DNA of 64,000 nt. It comes from Heloderma charlesbogerti. Taxonomy: Eukaryota > Chordata > Lepidosauria > Squamata > Helodermatidae. Positions 20,585 to 31,270 of the stretch are shown here, piece after piece; position 1 is the stretch's first letter; each line of letters opens with the position of its first letter. The notes beneath the pieces are model-generated. The model searched no databases, was not told the origin of the DNA, and saw nothing but the letters and a program-made list of their open reading frames with translations. Location: assembly GCA_026122225.1 (NCBI GenBank), contig JANEZZ010003061.1, positions 1,736,001 through 1,800,000 of the forward strand, read 5' to 3'. The position numbers were made by a program, and so were the translations under genes.

Positions 20585-20938
20585 ACTGGGTTTGCACAAC
20601 ATGCTTATTCACCCTCAGTGGTTGAGTGCGGGTTGTTGTTGAACAGTGTGTTGTTTGTTGAACCATGTTGTCTGAACCCAGGACATTTTGCCCACGTTGC
20701 CTTGTTAAACATGCAGCATGGCTTCTTCTTCTCAAACAAGTCACCTTGAAAACCCATTTTTTTTGTTGGGTTGTTCAGGGTGGTTAACAAGCCACACTGC
20801 AAAGTTAAGAAGGCACCCTGTGGAAAATATCCTGGGTTCAGACAATAGGCTAACCCACGGTTCAACAAACAATCCACAGTTCAACAACAACCAACACTTA
20901 ACCACTGAGCGAGGGTTAGCATATTGTGTGAATAGCCC
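20585..20938. mobile_element. Palindromic element with CTGGGTTTGCACAAC ends
   Basis: Left arm: 'ctgggtttgcacaacatgct', 'attcaccctcagtggttgag' and 'gttgttgaacagtg'. The right arm returns as 'gttcaacaacaaccaacac', 'ttaaccactgagcgagggtt' and 'atattgtgtgaatagccc'. The whole segment folds into one long imperfect hairpin around a 'gggttgttcagggtggttaa' centre. It shares its terminal motif with the palindrome at 4605. No target-site duplication could be assigned. Confidence 0.65.
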
Positions 20939-20951
20939 CATAATCTGTGGC

Positions 20952-21868
20952 TAGGGTGTTCATTTACACATTTCCAAAAACAACTAGAATAATTGCATCA
21001 CCAAAAAAAAGAAGACAAAAGAAGGCACCAACCTGCCTAGCATTTGCATGGCAAATATATGTGTATAGGGGCAAATTTAGAAAAAATAACTACAATTTAA
21101 ATAGAAATACAATCTCTCTCTCTCCATAGGTAAGAAGACTGACCAGGTGACCTGTGTGCCTACTCAGTCTGGGGTCCAGGTGCTAACTGGTCCACCACCA
21201 CTATCCCATGCTTTAAGATGATTTCTACATTCCTGACATCTGAGAGCAAAAAAGCAAAAGCAAACGAAACAAAAACCCGTTTGCAAACTCTGATAAACAC
21301 CACATGCAGTGAAATCAAATGATAGCACCATCGTGACTACAGGAATAAAATGGCGTTTGCTTCTGCTGTCCTGATGCTCAACACATTTATTTGGGGAATA
21401 CACATGATTTTGTTGTCGAGAAAGATAATATATTTTAAAAGTAAAAGTAATAAAATATGCATCTGAAACTATGTTCATGCCTGGCTAGCCTCCCTCCCTG
21501 CTTATAAGTGTGTGTGTGTGTGTTTTAAAAAAATAAGAACAACTAAATGATGCTGCAGTATCCAACGTCAGCCCTGCTGGGTCCCAGCATGCCCACGCTG
21601 GCCCAGGGGCTACTGCTGGGCCTGTTTGCCATTGCCCCCATCTCTTGCCACTGTCTAGTCATTTGGGCCCACCTGGGCTGTGGGGGACTTTGGCTCAAAG
21701 TCTTGCCCAGCTGCACCAACACTTCAAGGCCCCTGCTGTTCTGCCTCCTTACGGAGCCTTTAAACCAGACATGGACTGGACAGCCCATCCAATAGAGGAC
21801 ACCTTCAGTTCAAATAGATGACTGTCTTCTGCCAGCTCTCCAATTAGTAAAGCAGGAGACCTGGCCAC
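20952..21868 (+). repeat. GGGTGGCCA-end repeat, copy D, interrupted
   Basis: The left part (20952 to about 21195) contains TAGGGTGTTCATTTACAC, 'tgcatcaccaaaaaaaagaa', 'accaacctgcctagcatttg', 'agaaaaaataactacaat' and 'gaagactgaccaggtgacct'. The right part (about 21720-21868) has 'cttcaaggcccctgctgttc', 'tttaaaccagacatggactg', 'aatagaggacacc' and 'agcaggagacctggccac'. About 520 bases between are foreign to the family and not identified; they include a short (GT)n tract. Confidence 0.68.
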
Positions 21869-21871
21869 ACC

Positions 21872-21989
21872 GCTTGTGGTCCTCCAGATGTTGCTGGACT
21901 CCAGTTCACATTGTTCCTGACCATTGGCCATGCTGGTTCGAATTGATGGGAGTTGGAGTCCTACAACATCTGGAAAGCCACAGGTTTAG
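21872..21989. mobile_element. Foldback hAT-like element
   Basis: Palindrome with 'gtcctccagatgttgctgg', 'accattggccatgctggtt' and 'ggagttggagtcctacaac' followed by 'atctggaaagccacagg'. Same family as 8526 and 62631. It adjoins the right end of repeat copy D. Confidence 0.65.
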
Positions 21990-24154
21990 TGATGGCACCA
22001 AAGTTTGAAATGGGGCGGGGACTTGCAAGGATGACCTTAAGAATTATCTTTCCTCACTGAGCTCATCATGTCTTGGGTAAAAAGGCATTGGCTGTTTCTT
22101 TTTTAACTAATGCAAATCCTGTGTTGCCACAGGGGCTAGTAGCCTGAGAATGACTGGATAAGAATATGTTTGTCCTTTCCCCTTGTGACTGGAACAACTC
22201 TACACTTCTAAAATGAATGTACTACAAATAAACTGGCAAAGCTGAAAACAAAAAAGATGTTCTTTTTAAAATGGTGGTTTACCATTTCTTGAAGTTTAAG
22301 GTCGAAAACACATGATGTAAGGTTTCTCTCTCTCTTCTCCCTCTGGGTCCTTTCAGTTGTGTCTCCTCAGCTGCTCTTCCTCCTACTCTAACTACTACCA
22401 ACTGACTTTTCTTCAGCCCCTTTCCCAACTTTCTGTGCCTGTCCTTTCATTGACTCAGCACTCTAAGAGCTCACAGGAGTAAGCATTATTACACAAGCAT
22501 GCACACACTGTGTCACATGTTACATTATTATATGCACAGTGTGGGGCACATGGACCTCCCCTTTGCTTCATCTCCCTTCTCCCTTCCTGAGCTGCCCAAA
22601 GTTTAAGCTTTGAACTTTCTTTGAAATTGCAAAATGTTCTGCATGTCTACACTGCTCAAGCTTCAGTTTAAAATAAAAATGAGCAAAATCATGCTGGTAG
22701 ATCTCTAGTAATAAGCCTTACACTACCATATTGGGGGAACTGGATTGATGTTGCACTGAATATATCACTACCCACTCTGTAGGTTACTATGTCCCTGTAA
22801 TACCTGTTCAATCTGTAATAAGCATATTATATTACAAACATCATATGTCACCTGTGCTCATTATTCCATAGGAAGGTCATCCTTCAAAGATGGTTTGGAA
22901 TGTCCCATTGCTTTGGGGGGAGGGGAGCTGTGGTTCTCTTGGAGTCCCAGTTTACTGAGCTAGCAAGAGAAAGAGAGATTCAAAAGATCCCAAAGACTGG
23001 AGCATATTCTCAAAGTGGGCAGAAGGGAGGAAGATTGCACAGACTGGGCGGGGGAGCATAAGCAATGAAAACTAGGGCCACAGGGCTGAGAGTTATTTCA
23101 ACTTATTTCCGCTTCCCATGATCTTTTGCTCTGCCTTTCCTTTTGGCCAATCCTCCATCTACCTCCATTTCTCCACCCCCACAAATCTGTGGTTAGGTAT
23201 TCTTCAGAATTCTGACCATATTCCACCCCCCAGACATAGACACAACCTGTGATTACTGCTGCTGTTGTCAAAAAAGCAAAGAAAGCAATCAATCAATCTC
23301 ATGGAAACCCAGGAAAGCATCAACCTCACCTTTCCTTTCATCTCTCCTCCAGTTATATTTATATTGTAAGCTGGGCCTGTCTTACAAAGAAGATGCTGAG
23401 CACAAACCAGACACAGCCTTTTTCTCAGAACTTACTTTTCATGATAATTAACTCCACCCTCTCTCGCTGGAACATCTTCTACAGAGCAGGAGATTAACCC
23501 TTAGGCTACCTCAACCTAATAATACCAAAAACATGGTATGATGTCACTATGCTCTGCATTTCCCTACCATCACTCCATTGATCGCAGGAGGTGGGGGAAC
23601 TCAGGACACAATAGAATCATGTCATGCATTTTGGTTTACTACAGATTACCAGACAGAGAACAGGAGGAAACAAAGGGCTTCTGCTTTTAGCAGTCCACTC
23701 CACATGGATCTCCACCAGTAATGTCTATTTCCCTTCTTAGACAGATGTAAGTCACCTGGGATTGCTGTTTCCTAAGACAATTGTATGTGAGAGAACCTTG
23801 TTATAGTAATAAGCCTTCTTTTAGTTTCTCATTTCAGATATATATATCAGTGATCAATAGTGATTAATAGTTCATTAGGTGCCCTAAGACCAAGTATTTC
23901 ATTGAGGGTGAAAACTATAACAGCAACAACAGCGACAGGAGGATGTCACCTTCCCTTTCAGTTCCTCTTTCAGTGCAGAAGGAACTTTTACATGTCGCTG
24001 AACCCACTGGGCAAGCATGTCACCACTGCAGATAGTAGCAGAAATCCAGACAGAATGAGATTTTCTTGAGGGAACAGAAAGACATATTATTCGACAATAG
24101 GCCTGATCTCTGTCTTGTTACAATAGGTCATTGGTTAATGTTAAGTGCTACCAA
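21990..24154. other. No gene or repeat recognised
   Basis: About 2.1 kb without a repeat family, exon or RNA gene that I can name. Open frames are short and lack domains. Pyrimidine-rich patches occur near 22320-22440 and 23130-23180. Confidence 0.5.
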
Positions 24155-24770
24155 CTTGTAGAGGTGTGCAATATTGTTTTCATTTTGTTACTTCATATTC
24201 ATTATTAAACTCTGCTTTCAATTTGTTATTCATTGATTAAAATTGCATTTGTTTTGTCATTTATGTGTGCTACTTGCATTTGTTTTGTGATTCCCATTCA
24301 TTTTCATTGGTTTTCTTAAAAAAAAAATCATTATTTTGGCCACCATTTGTGATGGAATAGCTGTGGAACTCATTCTGCAGCTGTTCTCAGTAGCCACCAT
24401 TTTATTTACCCAGAATACCCTGGATCTTGCATTATTCGAGGGCATTCTGGGGGAAAAAGATTTCTACCACCCAAACATAGTAATCTGACTGGCAACAACC
24501 ATTTTTTTTCTAGAATACCCTGGACTGATGTAATATTTGGGGCTTTCTAGATAAATACACAGTTGACCACCATGAATGGCCACAGAAATTAGTGTTGCTG
24601 CTGCCACTGCTGGAAAGTGGTAACCCTCCCCCACCCCCAATGGCATTAATAAGTATCAGTGGGAGTCCCATATAAGATTTTCATTTGTATGGGTTTGTCC
24701 TCTGAATGGGTCCATTCAATTTTATTTTTGATTTGTTCCAAAATGAATGGACGCCCCCCGCCCCCATTAT
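24155..24770. mobile_element. Possible hAT-type element (TAGAGGTGTGCAA left end)
   Basis: Begins TAGAGGTGTGCAATATTG, close to the TAGGG-type termini elsewhere in the window. It holds an internal pair 'cccagaataccctggatctt' (24410) and 'ctagaataccctggactgat' (24510) and 'ccaccattt/ggccaccattt' repeats. The right end could not be placed and no duplication was seen, so this is a weak call. Confidence 0.35.
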
Positions 24771-25286
24771 ACAGCCTGACCAATCATGAAGGGATTGAGT
24801 TGTGCAGCAAAATACATTTCCAGCTCCTGGATCAGTACTTCAAGAACATATACAGTGGCCTGCCAGAATACAGAAGTTGGTCATCCCTGATCTAAATTAT
24901 AATTCTGAAGAAGTTAAAAGGAAGAGGGGAGACATGGAGGAGCAGCACATCCATGTCTCTTGTAATTCCCTTTGGTGTAGTGATAGGTTTTGAGGTGCAG
25001 GTGCTGCTCATAACAGTTCTCACAGGCACGCCCCCAAGGAGAGTCCAAAAATTCAGACAGCTGTGTGGATCCATATGAACAAACCTGTTCTAGCAATTTT
25101 CATCTCCACCCGGAGTAGGTCTTTTGTAAACCTAATAGGTCTTATTTGCCCATTCAAGATCAAGCCGCCCCAAAATTCTTCGCATTACAACAGGGAGCAA
25201 TATATTGTTGCTAGGAAAATTCATTCTCCCCCATCTAATGTGAGAATTGTAAATAAGCTAAGATGGAACAGGGAATTCTGATGTGG
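24771..25286. other. No gene or repeat recognised
   Basis: Nothing recognisable. Short open frames on both strands lack domain signatures. Confidence 0.5.
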
Positions 25287-25513
25287 GTGGCAGATAGCGA
25301 TGTACAGATTTTGTTAAATCTGTTCCATCTGTGTTTCATGGATTGTCAGGCATGTTACATTCTGTTGTCTGCTTATTGATGGAATCAGATTTTTAAACCA
25401 GAATTTCATTCCATTTGTGCTCATTCGCATTAGCGCTAATGCTCACTTGCGAACTTACGGAGATCCACTAATGAACATCAGTTAATGGGAATTAGAGCTA
25501 ACTCGTAACATCT
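25287..25513. mobile_element. TAGGGATGT-family hAT fragment, inverse orientation
   Basis: The left end 'tagcgatgtacagatttt' and the following 'catggattgtcaggcat' correspond to the reverse complement of the right part of the element at 54190-54606. A possible right end is 'gtaacatcta' at 25513. Flanking octamers do not match, so the boundaries are uncertain. Confidence 0.45.
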
Positions 25514-27049
25514 AGTTCTGCCATAATACACACTAAGAAATACACAGGTCTGCAGCAGGGGGGGAAAGCCCTAAACCCCTTACTAATGCATTATGAAGTG
25601 AGAATAGGATAAACCAGATATACATGAATAAATTCTATGCTTGGAACTTCTTGCTCCTTTATTCTATACTCTGAAGACACATATAGGACCAGCTTCTGCC
25701 ATTTTGCATTTTAGACTGCAATTATGTGCATGGAATTCTCTTAAATAGTACTGGTATTATGCATGATAGTGATGATGTGGAAAGGTTATGGCACTGGAGC
25801 TGACCTTGCAATTACTTTGGAAAGTCCCAGAAATGTGACTGTACATTATAAAAACATTAGTATGAAGGAACATGCTGTGTGATAATGATGGGATTTTTCT
25901 TAACAAAATCTCTGCAGCTGTTGGAATGCCACACACAAAGGGAATATTTCCTCAACTGGTTATTTCTCTACCTGTATTCCTGACGCCCTCTAATCAGTGA
26001 CTGGTTCTCTTAGCTACTTTTGTTGCATCAGTGACGGTGCCAGAGGCTTGCTAGCATTTACCAAAGAATTAAAGAATTTAATGGCCCATGTGTATACTGA
26101 GTTTATAGTCAATGCATTTCATTGTGTTATGGTTTCAGGTTCTGTTATGAAGAGGGCAAAACAATTCAGATGGCCACTGTGGCCACTGTGGATAAATAAT
26201 TGTGACTGCAGACATTTTAGTCTCTTTATTAGACCATCATAATGGAAACATGCAATAGTTGCATTGTCATTCGGAACATTTACAATTTACAGTAGCACAA
26301 AGTGAGGAGGGATTAAAGCTTGGGTCACGAAGAATCGGACAGGACTTAATGACTGAACAACAATAAGATAGTGCTTAACAAATAAGAATGTTCTATCTTT
26401 TAATGCAGCATAATCTACTGTTCTAAGCACATAGGCACACACATTTCTTTAGTATGAAGAGCTCTGTGAAGAACAGAAGCTTGCATCTTATCTATTAACA
26501 TAGAATGGCTAAATAAAATGTATCATGTTCACACTTCCTGCCTTTAACCCAGACAGATTCTTGGCTGACAAGTCCTCAACTTAGACAGAAATGGAAAGCT
26601 TTGAAAGATAAGATTTCCCCACTGTAAATAACATAATCTCTTCAAAGCTCAGTTAATTAAGACTCATGTCCTTTTATTCTTTTTGTATGATGTCAAATCA
26701 ATCAAAATAAAGCAAATATTTTAAAAAGTGGGAGCAGAGATAGGTTGGAATGGGCAGATATGCTGAAGAGGGAAGCTTTCTCCTCAGCTGGTTTTGTACA
26801 CTCTACCAATGTACAATGGTCCCAGAAATGGAATTCTTCATTCCCAAGAAATCCAACACTACAGATTGCACCAAAGTTCATAATTACATGGCTTGTGATA
26901 TGGATTTGGCCCATTCATAATGCTTGGCTGATATTCAAATGGAGCACCATTCCTCCCCTGCCTTCTTCTCTGATAGACTTCTGTAGATGTGCTGTATTAA
27001 GCAGAATAGAGCACCCGCAAATGTGTTCTCCCCCACTTTAACAGCAGCC
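25514..27049. other. AT-rich, largely repeat-free
   Basis: I recognise no repeat or gene. A block at about 26738-26800 ('ataggttggaatgggcagat', 'gaagagggaagctttctcct') has a second copy at about 27896-27950, so it belongs to an unidentified low-copy repeat. Confidence 0.45.
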
Positions 27050-27290
27050 CTGTTCAAGGATTCTATATGTGGATCTAACAAATGCATGAGGAGAGGGAGG
27101 GCTTCAACCTTCAAAATCAGCATTCTGGCTCATGTGAAGAGCCCCCATGGATACAGGAGGTTCTCCACTTCAGATGATCACCCTCCACAAGTAGAGGGCA
27201 ACAAATATGATGACAGAGTGGGGCAGCACTGGCTGGAGCACTCCCTGTCCTTATGCATTTATTAGATCCACATATAGAACACCTGAATAG
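27050..27290. repeat. Inverted repeat of about 55-bp arms
   Basis: The left arm contains 'tatatgtggatctaacaaat' and 'gcatgaggagagggagg'. The right arm (27230-27290) contains its inverse: 'ccctgtccttatgcattt' and 'attagatccacatataga'. The spacer is about 120 bases. The structure is that of a non-autonomous DNA element, but no terminal motif or target-site duplication was identified. Confidence 0.6.
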
Positions 27291-28191
27291 GACGTATGTT
27301 TTTATGCTTTTAAACGCCCCAAGGCATTCGTGTTAGATTAAAGCTCACTGTCCAAGCCTACACAGTAGTACAGTCTGCTGCATAAGACTGTTTTTCTGAG
27401 ATGCTACCACCATGATTGTTCCTATGGAATCTCATAAACACACACAAGCCAGGGGGCAGAACCGGCTGCCCTCCAGCTGAAGTTCTGTGTTCTCTTGGCT
27501 ACTCTGGGCAATTCCAGAAAACACATAGCCAAGTAACTGAAGGCTCTGACTATAAAAAGCAGGTGCAACTTTAAAGAACCATAAACAACTCTTATGGATG
27601 TTTATCTTAGAGAAGAAGCAGAGAAAATAACAAAATAGAAGATTACTCTGTCAAATTACCTTTCTGTACTGCCTTGCTAAAATATTGCCAGTAGTGTTCC
27701 ATAATGTTATATTTACAAGAATCCTTTCAATTTGGGCCATTTCAGTGAGGTGAGAGTTGGGAATGTGTATTGGACATCCCTGGCTGGAAGCAGATCCAGC
27801 TACATGCACCCCTTAGGTAGACATTAGGAAGTGTGTCTCTATGGGAAGAGAGAGGACTGAACTTCCCAGGAGTTCCACTCTTTAATGAGGAGCATAGCTA
27901 GGTTGGAATGGGAGATGTGCCAAAGAGGGAAGAGTTCTCCTCAGCTGTTTCTCCTTCCCTATTTTACCAGGCATTCCAAAGATGTCCACAACCCTGGTGA
28001 TAATGACCAATTGATCGAGCTGTGCAAGGCATATTTTGTGGAAAAAACAGTCAGGGAAGCTGTGCTACTCATGCAAATGAAGGGTAATGGTTGAGAGGGA
28101 GATACCACTTACACATTTATTCAGACTAGTCTGAAGAAAACAGAGGCATTTCTTAGAACAATAACAGGTAGCTAAAGGCTATGGGGTTGTA
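27291..28191. other. No gene recognised
   Basis: Unrecognised sequence except for the low-copy repeat block at about 27896-27950 described for 25514-27049. Confidence 0.45.
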
Positions 28192-28335
28192 AAAAGGTGT
28201 CCCCAACCAGTCGTGTCCAACTCTAGGGTGAGGTGCTCTTCCCCGTTTCTAAGCCAAAGAGCCAGCGCTGTCCGAAGACGCTTCTGTGGTCATGTGGCCG
28301 GCATGACTAAACACCGAGGTGCACGGAACGTTGGT
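28192..28335 (-). mobile_element. Sauria-type SINE, 3' half
   Basis: Reverse complement of the 3' half of the SINE at 38921-39255. It starts with the tail side 'aaaaggtgtccccaaccagt', then 'cgtgtccaactctagggtg', 'agccagcgctgtccgaagac', 'ggtcatgtggccggcatgac' and 'ccgaggtgcacggaacg'. The tRNA-like head with the polymerase III promoter is missing, consistent with 5' truncation during target-primed reverse transcription. Its 3' end resembles that of BovB LINEs, the presumed mobilising partner. Confidence 0.85.
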
Positions 28336-28869
28336 TGAACCCAATGCTAATCTAACTTAAGGCCACTCATTTCAGTGGATCTACTCTAAGTAGGACTAAC
28401 ATTGGATTCAACCCAGTGGGACTTTAAGAGTGAAGGGGAAGAAACTTTCTCTATCTAGGGACAGACAACTGTTCCATAAGCCGCAATAGTGGATATTAAT
28501 TCCAGCTTATGGGAGTGCTCAGAGTCAGCTGTTTTGTGGGTGCAAACACAAATACTTTTTTGTCAGCATTTTGTTCTTGATGAAACTCTGTGGAGAAACT
28601 CGCACAAAGAGTCTGAAGTTGATATATAATGTAATCTTATAAGCTTACTCAGCTGTAGAGGGGTGGGTATAAATACTTCAAAGAAACAAAACAAATGAAG
28701 AGGGGGAACAAATAAATAAATAAATAAATAAAAACTAAAAACAGGGATGTATGTGACATTTCCACAGCCATTCAATATTGCACTTTTGGTGCTAGGAAAA
28801 TGCAATTTCTCAGCAAAAGAAAATGTCTTCAAGAAAAAGTATGAATTCCCTAAAACTTCCATAATTCAC
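28336..28869. other. No gene; small repeat and (AAAT)n
   Basis: At 28340-28425 'cactcatttcagtggatcta' and 'taagtaggactaacattgg' resemble a short repeat also seen near 57425-57515. An (AAAT)n run lies at about 28707-28732. The rest is unrecognised. Confidence 0.45.
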
Positions 28870-28962
28870 AACCAGCGAATTATGTCCATGTTGGGTGGGG
28901 ATGATGGGAGTTGCAGTCCAACACATCTGGAAGGTGCCAGGTTCAGGACAACTTCCCCTACA
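28870..28962. mobile_element. Foldback hAT-like element, partial
   Basis: One arm of the foldback family is clear: 'atgatgggagttgcagtcca', 'acacatctggaaggtgcc' and 'aggttcagga'. The opposite arm is mostly missing. Confidence 0.5.
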
Positions 28963-29471
28963 GCCACTGAAATAGTTTGGAATTGGATACACCTATATCA
29001 GCTTAAGAAGCTGAGATAGGAGCAAGCCTTGTGCCAGTGCACACTGCCCCTTCCCTTCTAAGTTCTTGGCATGCTGTACTTAAGCCTGGAAGTTGTTGTC
29101 ATGGACCAGGACTAAAAGCCCTTGGAGACAGAGATTTCCAGCAGCAATGACTCTGAGGCGTCAGAACCAGTTCTCAATCTTTCTCAAGTGGGGCCCTCCC
29201 TGGTGGATCCCGCATCCTGTCTACTTGATCCCTGGGAGGCTGCTTCTGCCCCCTGACTCCAAGAGACTTCTCTAGTGGGCAGGGAGGTCCTGGGGAGCAT
29301 TCCCTAACCAGTTCCTTAGGCCCTCACACCCAGAAGAAGCCAGCAACTATGGGAAAGAGCACTGGCCGTTTTAAAAACCACATACAGCCCTTTAGGAAGT
29401 GGCACTCCTAGAATGACTCCTGGCTTGGTTATAAACTCCTATCAGTCACTCTAGGCCAGTGCTGGGGTAAC
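28963..29471. other. No gene recognised
   Basis: Nothing recognised. A 60-codon plus-strand frame at 29093-29275 has no domain and no supporting signal. Confidence 0.5.
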
Positions 29472-29472
29472 A

Positions 29473-29508
<36 letters not shown>

Positions 29509-29580
29509 ATCTATCTATAACATTTCCATACCGCCCAATAGCTGAAGCTCTCAGGGTGGGTCACAGCACCATATTAGCTG
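29472..29580 (-). repeat. (TATC)n microsatellite and L2 LINE tail
   Basis: Twelve or so TATC units (29472-29519) lead into 'atttccataccgcccaatag' and 'ctgaagctctcagggtgg', the reverse complement of the LINE 3' end seen at 15150 and 34915. The microsatellite probably grew from the LINE's own tail repeat. Confidence 0.75.
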
Positions 29581-30884
29581 CAGGATTGCTCTCCATGGTC
29601 CTGAATTAGAGTGCACAGTCCCTGGACAAGTACCTGCAATTCTGTCACGTGTTTTGAACCTGCTCTTTCCTAGACCTACTTCAGGCAGCTGCCTTACCCT
29701 GTGCTTCCTCACTTGCTTAGTCTGTTGTCCAGTAGAGCCAATGACATCCATGAAGGAGCAGGACAAATGTCTTTAATTAACCACACTCTCTTGTCATATC
29801 TGAATTAAGGAACTATGGTCACCAGGTCTGGAGCAAACCAGGATCTTAACCCATCTTCAGACTGGTTTAAGATCTTGGCTTCTTCCAAAGCTGGTACCCA
29901 TAGTTTCCAAGTTTGGATTTCATGGGAAACTATGGATAATTGAAGACTTCCTGTGTTCATTGCCACATGCTGAGAAAGGAAGAAGCAAGGGGAGGTGCAA
30001 GGAGAAAGCATGCACTTGCAAGTCTCATGCCTATCTCATATACATCCGAACTGGCCAATCAAGGAACAACTTCTACATTGTTCATGCTTACAAGTCTTCT
30101 GGAAAGACCCATAGAAAACTGTACAGCATTCCAAATATCCTTTTGCAAGTGTAAATGGTAACCGTCTTCCCAGAGTAAAGCCTTCTTTGATAATTCAGTT
30201 TACCAAAAGGTCACCATTTACAGAAGTGTAATCATTTTCATTCTCAAGTACATTTCCATCATAAGCTTTTGACATTTCCCCCCTAAAGGTCAAACATTAA
30301 CCCTAATCATGTTTCTAACTCTCCCTCATCACCTTCATTCAAAAGATGAAGAAGAAAAAGAAGAAGAAGCACAACCTAGTTGAGCTTTTAAGCAGAGATA
30401 CTGCCATATAAATCTAATATGTATGAGAAAAATGTAAATCAGTAGTCATGGCTCCTTCAATAGTTTTGGTGCTTTAAAAAGGAATGGCTATAAAGATTGC
30501 TCTTTCTCCCTCTTCAGGCCTGTATCTTTATGGCTTTTCTCATTTTCTTTGACTAATGTGGCAACAAAGCTCCAAGCAAAAAATTAAGCAAGGAAGGAAA
30601 ATGTGGCAGCACAATGCTAATAAAATGGGTAAAACAGTTAAACAATATTGGGCTCTATATACAATGTGAACATACTGATCAATAGTTTTAATTATAAGGC
30701 ATTGGCTTTGCTTTTATTTCAGCTGGAAGGAGACAAGCAAACTGGCATAAAGCCAGTTTGACCAAAGCCATATATTTTGTTTCAGGCATCAGTTACTTTC
30801 CACACTTCATGAAGATACTTTAATACAACTAAGGCTTTTCACTGGTGCTACAACTTGTGTTTGTCATTTTGATCCTGCTCAGAA
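29581..30884. other. Repeat-poor AT-rich DNA; possible conserved element
   Basis: No repeat or gene recognised. The segment from about 30130 to 30860 is free of known repeats, AT-rich, and includes a small inverted pair ('aaatggtaacc' at 30154 and 'ggtcaccattt' at 30210). It is a candidate for conservation testing. A short (GAA)n tract lies near 30345-30370. Confidence 0.35.
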
Positions 30885-31270
30885 TAGGGTGGCCATGTGT
30901 CCTACTTTACAGAGGACAGTCCTCTTTTTGAAGGCATCCTCTGTTTGAAGGATTCTCCAGTCCAAGTCTGGTTTAAAAATAAAGAATCATAGAAAGAGAG
31001 AGTTGGGCCTTGAAGTTGCCCGATAACAGTTAGTACCTATACAGCAGAATGAGCAGGCAGTGATGTCGCTTGATCACAGTCTGCCCTGCTATGGTGAGAT
31101 TTATTATATTTCTATAGAAATATTAATATTTTTTCTAAATTTGCATAAAATTTGCAAGGGGTAATACATATTAGCCCATGCAATTTTTTTACACAAATCT
31201 CTGCCCTGTTTTGTCCTATTTTTGTGTGGTGCATTTTCCCTTTTTTGGTGATGCATAAGTGGCTACCCTA
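30885..31270 (-). repeat. GGGTGGCCA-end repeat, copy E, both ends visible
   Basis: The inverse of copies A to D. It starts TAGGGTGGCCATGTGTCCTA, runs through 'tttacagaggacagtcctct', 'cagtccaagtctggttta' and 'aaatttgcataaaatttgc', and ends 'ggtgatgcataagtggct' then ACCCTA. The two ends are short inverted repeats (TAGGGTGGCCA against TGGCTACCCTA). They sit between AA and TT, so only a TA or similar short duplication is possible. This copy best defines the unit of about 386 bp. Confidence 0.75.

Noticed and set aside
28192..28335. Functional tRNA gene near the SINE
   Set aside because: Only the 3' half of the SINE is present, with no cloverleaf-forming head or polymerase III boxes.
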